A DNA stretch of 42,819 bases, taken from NCBI GenBank assembly GCA_030849065.1, contig JASAON010001504.1, positions 1 through 42,819 on the forward strand, written 5' to 3'. Below are positions 38,101 to 42,819 of the stretch, in pieces. Both the position numbers and the translations under genes were made by a program. Each line of letters starts with the position of its first letter. Position 1 is the stretch's first letter. Under the pieces are notes generated by a model. It ran no database searches. It was given only the letters and a program-made list of their open reading frames with translations, and had not been told where the DNA came from. This DNA is from Jaenimonas drosophilae. Its lineage: Eukaryota > Euglenozoa > Kinetoplastea > Trypanosomatida > Trypanosomatidae.

Positions 38101-40928
38101 TCACCAAGTTCCGTCGTGCACACAGCAATGGTTGTTCCTGCGTCCTGCGGAAGTCTCACCACTTGATTATAGGTAGACTCCCCACCACGAATGTGGTAGG
38201 TGCCGCTACCCCGAACAGGGAACTCCTCCAGCACACGCCAACGGGCAACAAAAGAAATGCCCGCACGAAGTGTAGTGGACATGTCAATGACTGCCTTCGT
38301 AACATTCTCAACGATTTCGTCGTGTGACCAACCAGCTGAGTAGCCCTCCATGGAAACACCTTCCAGACGAGTGTTCCCTGCACGTACTGCCAGAGAAAGC
38401 TCTTGTTTGGCAAAGTCTTCCAAGGCACGCCGCATCTCATACTTCATTATGGCCGCACTCACCAGCAACATGGACGAAACCAGCAACACGACTACAACCA
38501 TCATTACATAGCTGCTCCGGAGACTCATTCGTTCCCGCTGTAGACGACCCAAGCGTGTGTACGACCACTCCAGTGCGCATCCACCGATGCACACACCACC
38601 AAGCGCAAGGCACAGTCCAATGGACTGACTCACAAAGGAATACGTTGATGAGTGGGTGGACGACTTCAAACGCTCCATCACAAAACCGGACGTGTCGTTT
38701 ACATCCACAGATGCAAGCATGCGGTGTTGTATGTAACGTGGTTCAATGTAGCCGCTGGTACGGTTCACCAGTGGTGTTGAGAAGGACATCATGCCTTCCA
38801 ATACTGTGGGCAGCTTGGACAGTGCAAGCTGTGCTCCGTAGTAGTGGCTCTCCCACTCACCCACAGGTACTGGATAAGGCACATAGGAATACACAAGAGC
38901 CGGGGCGCCACCCACCAGGTTAAACACCTGTGTAGTGATGGTGCTTGGTAAGCCACACGAACCAATACAGCTGTCCACCACACTCCGTGCGCGGTTCGTG
39001 GCACCAACCAACTGCAGAGTTTCTCCCGATTGGCGTGCAGTGGCGGAATTGATGAGAGTAGTCCCGAAGACATTTAGAGCCACCATTGCAGCTACAACCG
39101 CAACCAAGATAAGGACGTAGAGCAGAAAGCGAAGGCGCTGTGGGGCGACGTAGTGCTGCAACAATGGGGAGCCTCGACCTGCTGCAGCCAGACGGTTCAG
39201 CGGTGATAATCGAAGGTAGGCGTACACAAACATAAAGGAAGCAACGCCAGCTCCAACCGCAATCCAAACAGTACTACTAAGGTGAATGCGGTAGTTCTCA
39301 CGTTCCACAAATACCACGTGACGATCATTCGTAACGTCAAAGAAGGATGCGTAGGAGTAACCCCCAGCATAGCCAATGTTCTGAATAATGCGGTAGTTGT
39401 TGAAACTGTAGGCGTCAATCGCAACTGCAATTGGTTTCATCCGGGGAGGCTGGACCTGCTGCCCATTGTTCGCATTCGGGTCGTTGTAGATGAAAAAGGC
39501 GTTGTCGTGGAGCACGCCGTTGACTACTAGAGAAACAAATGCTTGCGTTGCCTCATACTGCAGCAACGTTGAGCTAGTGAGTGCGGCTGCCAGGCAGCGA
39601 CCCATAATCCGAGCTGATATTGTTTGAAATTCTTTGGTGGCCTCGCTCAAAGAATCTTGAACAACGGCTTTTACAACCACCAGTGAGCCACCAATAAAGA
39701 GCCCAAACAGTACAGACATCCAGAACGAGCGGGGCTTCGTGGAAGAAAGAGTGAGAAGCTCACCCCCAGCTAGAAGTACGCACAGTACTCCCACCAATAG
39801 AATGGAGAGCCATCGAGTTGCATAGCCTTTCCAATCCCCAGGACTCCCCGAAAAAGGGTTGTAGAGGCCGAAGACGAGATTGCTAGGGACCATCAGATTT
39901 TGCAGCTCGTCTTCGTCCAGTGTAACAATGATGGAAGTGCCGTAGGTCTGATGATAGTAGCTCGCCGAGGATGCGCCATTGCGTCGATACGTTTCCACAT
40001 ACCTGGTGAACATTTTTGTCGGAGGAGTTACTGTGGCGAATGGTCCTCGGGCTCCTGCATCGTTCGCGCACTTACCTGGAGTGAGCGCAGGGATAACCAC
40101 ACTGGTGGTTGGACTAGCATCATTGAGGGGCTTATACTGTCGCGTAAGATTTTGACGGCACAATAAACCGTATGTTCGAGCCGTTGTTACCGCCGTCACA
40201 CGGCCGTTTTGGGCAAAATTTTGTGTGCCTGCACGGAACTCGAAGAGTGAATTTTGAGGTGTGAAGAAAATCGTCTGAGATGAGCCTTGCACTGCCCGCG
40301 CACTGGACAGCTCCTCCAAGAGGGATCCCGCAATAGCCACCCCGGAGTAACGAACATCCACGCCAAACTCATGAAGTGATGGGATCAGAGCATCCAGGGC
40401 GTTGATAGCTGCCGCAAGCAGGTTGCTGACATCATTTCGGCGACGCTCATGTCTTTGATTGTGTAGCTCATGAATGCCTATTGCCATAATACCAATGGTG
40501 CATCCCACAACTACCAGAAACAAGGTACCAACGATGAGTCGCAAATGCAGCGCGGCACGATGTGCTGAGTGGTGCTGCTCTTCGCTCTCCCGATCATTGG
40601 TTTCCGAATTGGAAGCTGGAAAGCTTCCTTTCGTGGACTCCGTTTCATCGTCTACGAGAAAACTTTGGAGATTACTCAGTGCAGTTCGCAACTCCTCCAT
40701 CGCGCAGCAGGAGAGAGGTTTTCCTGTTTGTTTCTCTGCGTGTTCCATAATCGTAGCGACGTGATGAACAGCTTCGGTGATGATGGGGGCTGCTGTGGAA
40801 TCTGGTAGGGATGGGTCTGAGACCCACCTACAGAATTGATGAACAGCGTTGGCGGTCCCTCTGAGAAGCTCGTCACTTAGCGTTGTGGCAGCGCTTGCCA
40901 TCCGCACGAACTGCATAGGAAGATCCAT
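35124..40928 (-). CDS. Giant multi-span membrane protein with six extracytoplasmic domains, 1934 aa
   Basis: I do not recognise a named family. The cytosolic N-terminus (about 1-129) precedes twelve predicted spans at about 130-152, 373-393, 402-423, 552-572, 601-622, 765-787, 807-829, 999-1021, 1054-1074, 1434-1457, 1497-1518 and 1907-1931. They delimit six outside domains of about 220, 130, 140, 170, 360 and 390 residues, joined by short inner loops. The inner loops are rich in Arg (for example RLGRLQRER and LPRRRR), which fits the positive-inside rule. Domains 5 and 6 are mainly helical, and domains 1-4 appear mixed. There is no kinase, cyclase or other effector domain, and almost no C-terminal tail. 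N-glycosylation sequons are scattered outside. The ATG at 40926-40928 is chosen because a splice acceptor at 40954-40955 lies below the upstream ATG (40997). A paralogue lies next door. A sensory or adhesive surface protein is inferred. Confidence 0.8.
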   Translation of the reverse strand: MDLPMQFVRMASAATTLSDELLRGTANAVHQFCRWVSDPSLPDSTAAPIITEAVHHVATIMEHAEKQTGKPLSCCAMEELRTALSNLQSFLVDDETESTKGSFPASNSETNDRESEEQHHSAHRAALHLRLIVGTLFLVVVGCTIGIMAIGIHELHNQRHERRRNDVSNLLAAAINALDALIPSLHEFGVDVRYSGVAIAGSLLEELSSARAVQGSSQTIFFTPQNSLFEFRAGTQNFAQNGRVTAVTTARTYGLLCRQNLTRQYKPLNDASPTTSVVIPALTPGKCANDAGARGPFATVTPPTKMFTRYVETYRRNGASSASYYHQTYGTSIIVTLDEDELQNLMVPSNLVFGLYNPFSGSPGDWKGYATRWLSILLVGVLCVLLAGGELLTLSSTKPRSFWMSVLFGLFIGGSLVVVKAVVQDSLSEATKEFQTISARIMGRCLAAALTSSTLLQYEATQAFVSLVVNGVLHDNAFFIYNDPNANNGQQVQPPRMKPIAVAIDAYSFNNYRIIQNIGYAGGYSYASFFDVTNDRHVVFVERENYRIHLSSTVWIAVGAGVASFMFVYAYLRLSPLNRLAAAGRGSPLLQHYVAPQRLRFLLYVLILVAVVAAMVALNVFGTTLINSATARQSGETLQLVGATNRARSVVDSCIGSCGLPSTITTQVFNLVGGAPALVYSYVPYPVPVGEWESHYYGAQLALSKLPTVLEGMMSFSTPLVNRTSGYIEPRYIQHRMLASVDVNDTSGFVMERLKSSTHSSTYSFVSQSIGLCLALGGVCIGGCALEWSYTRLGRLQRERMSLRSSYVMMVVVVLLVSSMLLVSAAIMKYEMRRALEDFAKQELSLAVRAGNTRLEGVSMEGYSAGWSHDEIVENVTKAVIDMSTTLRAGISFVARWRVLEEFPVRGSGTYHIRGGESTYNQVVRLPQDAGTTIAVCTTELGDELSATSTEKKLSCYVEIATSGSGSIVDTNPRMFLLVWRHYSDVVDTPAEQQWEKLMKVAGAACGVMLMGLWLVLWYVMRAVHPSSYPIFAKEEVLAVRTTHDQCLPRRRRLLWVCCLSACLLCVLGYYTTSMSMFVDDLLFVDDLSLPYETQDFFADKVKDEAVASIYSYILFPSAPVTLDYLSDVAVSVVDDTSAYSFAVAENRESYAATIDLIVSNLTAATLISATAEADLIALGFDSYDSYVADLYRAYVARQDSIASLVETLYGSVKIFLSYGDTGNFHTKNVPPVLQACELLMDSIHKLFILDHMAVASFLVFTTGTQSNVHWPLGDEAEAEAMIEKTREAMGYFQDRINTIIIELRETASELMGSSPVYPVMSMTATKVIAELPLALAIRNPTASFWYQQKLRCVEAKFKGNISLETRVVIQKMELLSTLATNVATLGTLSAKDLSYRKEVELIDYIRRGEDVSRMQAMLAWERVAVVEGSRYKMFVCFCCTVSLLVVELLAFGLWYVAHRNAAIRQTAESALALLPPSESQSVHRFVNELGKSRATFVVRAGMITALIALVPISCAYWLSRELLHISMGAGDNKDAVALYATQEQIVFCESVQGFLRGSAYALVAEGSDMYINFISSIMQSAVQFSVAYQTATIVNANITASLQQFMTDMSAVMLAALVELQRYTSITTLGNMISTAEPQSAYARSVLQGMTATDDYSMLLSISISCPGPVKTLSDDLFEKAKSIAGDELVSTTTIFESYIDQLEELNAMSRASLSMWHATVTAAANGGSSVAATYWDFESLVGTDALTPLSSSGVASAGAAVTAITTFYAPLLAVSATKDAVATLFTSTDEPTTDTGPISAYLNAAFVSTYLSSIMTPATFANTYAYNRGLTHDSRLISPSEPSLLSLLNGMVAISEYLITSGLSTPSYVYTIKPATTNKWIWSTVVEGAHVSTNVLTNFNYLQVAIQWCCVTAYWAVFAGMVAILVLGGALS
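35260..35355. repeat. Near-identical DNA tract shared with 41642-41737 (copy 1)
   Basis: By eye, 96 bases here match 41642-41737 with about seven differences, and the first 37 are identical, including third codon positions. They encode the NKWIWSTVVEG region near the C-terminus of both paralogues. Most of the surrounding protein is much more diverged. Confidence 0.8.
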
Positions 40929-41490
40929 TGTGAAGCGTTCGCCTATGTAAAGTCTAAGCAAACAACAAAGATAGTGGTGGTGAGAGTGTATCATCAATAA
41001 GTGTACAGTGATGTATCTTCAATATAACCCAGTTATCCGGTCATTGTCTTGCGCCGCCAACAACTGAAATTCATGGGCACTAATAAGTGGAAACATACAG
41101 GAAAACAGAATCCAAATAAAAAGCAAAGCTGGGAATAAACGGTAAGGATAGGATACGAACAAAAGTCACTGGATGGTAACGAGTACCTCAGTTATACTCC
41201 ACCTTAAGCCGCGATGGTGTGCAACTGAGTGCGTGTCGTTGGTAGAAGAATATCCATAAGGAAGATAGAGTACGAAATCATGGTGAAAGTTACATCTGGA
41301 AGGTAGTCCACTGGATAAGTTGAAGCCACTGTAGCAGCTGAGGAAAGCAGCCACACGCAAAGAAAAAAAAACCGCAACAGTGATGCGAACAACATCAACT
41401 GCGATGCACTAAGAATCATGTCTCTCTTCACGTAGTATGATATTATAGATCACACAACTTGCTCATCTGATAAAAAACGTCTTTTACTCA
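40929..41490. other. Intergenic region between the two paralogues
   Basis: No gene is seen in these 562 bases. It holds the splice acceptor of the large gene near 40954 and the 3' untranslated region of the upstream paralogue. Confidence 0.6.
40954..40970 (-). promoter_or_regulatory. Probable trans-splice acceptor for the giant multi-span gene
   Basis: The mRNA sense reads CTTTGTTGTTTGCTTAG, with the AG at 40955-40954. The first in-frame ATG after it is at 40928, a leader of 25 bases. A second AG (ACATAG) lies about ten bases further on. Confidence 0.6.
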
Positions 41491-42819
41491 TCAGAGTACC
41501 CTCATGCCTTCCACGTATTCCGTCTTCCACGCAAAAACAAATACCGTGAGCGCAATCACCAGAAAGGCCGACACAAGACACCATTGTGTAGCTACTTGGA
41601 GGTAGTTCACATCGGTCAGGACGCCTGCTGGTATGTGTGTGCCTTCAACTACCGTTGACCAGATCCACTTGTTGGTTGCGGGTGGCTGAATGGTGTAGAC
41701 ATAACTTGGGGTACTGAGCCCACTTGTAATGAGATACCTTGAAGAGGAAAGAGTATCTGCCAAGATTGTAATTATAGGTGCGTGGACTGGATATTCACTT
41801 GATGTATTTGTCAGTCCACGGTTATATGCGTATAAGTTGGCAAACGTTGCAGTCGTGGTGATGCTACTGAGATAGGAACAGACGAATGCTGCATTGATGT
41901 AGGCTGATACGGGTCCTGTCTCAATAGAGGGAGCTTCGGTGCCGGTAAACAACTGCATCACTGCATCGGAAGTTGATGCAACCGCAAGAAGTGGTGCATA
42001 GAAATCTGAAATTGCTGCAACCCCACTGGTCGCAGATGGAAGCTTTGAATCACGCAACGCTTGAAGACTCTCAGGGCTTACTGTTCTTCCAAATGCCGAG
42101 TGCTTCACCGCAAATGTTTCACCGTGAAACGCAGACGCACAGACAGACACTTGGAGCATGAGCACGTATGCCTGGGTCACTTCAACCAAATTTCGAGCCC
42201 AGCTTATGGATGGTGCAAATATGGACGTCTTCTTGAACTCCTGATCGCCTGCATCTGCCATGGACTTTGCGTAGATCTCGTTGGAAAGAACCTTCACCGG
42301 ACCTTCACTCAGTGCACTCATGGGATTGACAATAGCGTAGTCGTCATCAGCGGACATGCTCGCCAGAACGCTGAGGGAATAGGAACTCTGCGGCGTGGTA
42401 AGGTCTTTGCGCTCGGCGAAAGGGACATGAGACGAATACACGTCCATTTCATATTCGCAAGCCTCGTCAAGCAGATCCAGCTTGGTCTCAAAGGAAGCGA
42501 CACTTTTTGCCAGTTGGCTGCCAGGGCGAGGCATCCTCTTTGATAGGAATTCAATGCGGAACAGCTTCGCCGCATCCAGGAGATCAGCAAGAAATTCAGT
42601 GTAAACATCTGAATCATCGACGAATCCAATCGCAGATCCATACATGAGAAAGTGTGCTGACTGCACAAAAGAAGCCTGGCGCTGAATGACGGTCACAGCT
42701 TCAACAACGGATTCATCGCCAATTGCCGCAATGAGGCAGTGAGTGAGCCAAGAGACGCAGCACATGGGAACCAGACACATCACCAATAAAGCTGCAGCAC
42801 ACAGAGGCACTGTAAAAAA
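41491..42819 (-). CDS. Paralogue of the giant multi-span protein, C-terminal 442 aa visible
   Basis: The frame is open to the window edge. The codon at 42808-42810 is GTG, not a true start, so the 5' part lies outside the window. The visible part starts inside a membrane span (LCAAALLVMCLVPMCCVSWL), followed by an outside domain of about 390 residues, a final span (LVSAFLVIALTVFVFAW) and a short tail. This equals the last module of the neighbouring protein. Shared blocks include FYAPLLAV, TGPxSAYxNAAFV, YAYNRGLT and YLITSGLSTPSYVYTI, while the N-terminal half of the domain is diverged. The tandem, same-strand arrangement points to local gene duplication, and the full gene may have several modules like its neighbour. 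Function unknown. Confidence 0.8.
   Translation of the reverse strand, partial: FFTVPLCAAALLVMCLVPMCCVSWLTHCLIAAIGDESVVEAVTVIQRQASFVQSAHFLMYGSAIGFVDDSDVYTEFLADLLDAAKLFRIEFLSKRMPRPGSQLAKSVASFETKLDLLDEACEYEMDVYSSHVPFAERKDLTTPQSSYSLSVLASMSADDDYAIVNPMSALSEGPVKVLSNEIYAKSMADAGDQEFKKTSIFAPSISWARNLVEVTQAYVLMLQVSVCASAFHGETFAVKHSAFGRTVSPESLQALRDSKLPSATSGVAAISDFYAPLLAVASTSDAVMQLFTGTEAPSIETGPVSAYINAAFVCSYLSSITTTATFANLYAYNRGLTNTSSEYPVHAPIITILADTLSSSRYLITSGLSTPSYVYTIQPPATNKWIWSTVVEGTHIPAGVLTDVNYLQVATQWCLVSAFLVIALTVFVFAWKTEYVEGMRVL
41642..41737. repeat. Near-identical DNA tract shared with 35260-35355 (copy 2)
   Basis: This is the second copy of the 96-base tract described at 35260-35355, in the same codon frame and orientation, about 6.4 kb apart. 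Confidence 0.8.

Noticed and set aside
42808..42810. Start codon for the gene at the right edge
   Set aside because: The codon is GTG, it sits inside a membrane span, and the frame continues to the window edge, so the gene is truncated rather than starting here.
1..42819. CRISPR arrays, insertion sequences, transposons or viral genes
   Set aside because: No spaced direct repeats, transposase, reverse transcriptase, integrase or capsid-like proteins were seen. The repeats present are simple microsatellites.

Overview
This window looks like nuclear DNA of a kinetoplastid protist. I favour a free-living bodonid (Bodo saltans-like) over a trypanosome, but the genus is an inference. Every convincing gene lies on the minus strand, none shows an intron, and most starts follow a mRNA-sense polypyrimidine tract and an AG, the signature of polycistronic transcription with spliced-leader trans-splicing. 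Several families are eukaryotic housekeeping genes (AP complex sigma subunit, LTV1, LYAR, Aurora kinase, RNA polymerase III subunit RPC6, DSS1/Sem1, a CBP3/UQCC1-like chaperone). Intergenic DNA is strongly purine-rich on the plus strand, so pyrimidine-rich in the transcripts.

Reading the window from left to right (the 3' to 5' direction of the transcription unit): 1-466 is the N-terminal part of an adaptor-complex sigma chain, cut by the window edge. 627-1778 is an unrecognised gene that may carry frame disruptions. 3766-5463 is a low-complexity hypothetical protein. 6799-9294 is a 14-span Nodulin-like MFS transporter. 9854-10621 (LYAR) and 10963-12693 (LTV1) are neighbouring ribosome-biogenesis genes. 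12694-16162 is a 3.5 kb stretch with no gene I can support. 16163-18343 is a two-RRM RNA-binding protein, followed by another 2.8 kb gene-poor stretch. 21180-22361 is an Aurora kinase and 22920-24212 is RPC6. 24888-26843 is a carnitine-acyltransferase-fold protein that lacks the catalytic histidine. 27583-28590 is a CBP3/UQCC1-like assembly factor, and 28961-29314 is an extended DSS1/Sem1. 29643-33734 joins a Wntless-like membrane region to a class 3 lipase.

The right end holds the most unusual material. A 1,934-residue protein (35124-40928) has about twelve membrane spans that frame six extracytoplasmic domains, with no recognisable effector domain. A second family member (41491 to the window edge) lies just upstream in the same orientation and shares a near-identical DNA tract. 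I know of no described system with this layout. A chained membrane sensor or receptor is the working idea.

The genes do not form a metabolic operon. As usual in kinetoplastids, the shared transcription unit does not imply shared function. Regulation would be post-transcriptional, through trans-splicing and long untranslated regions.
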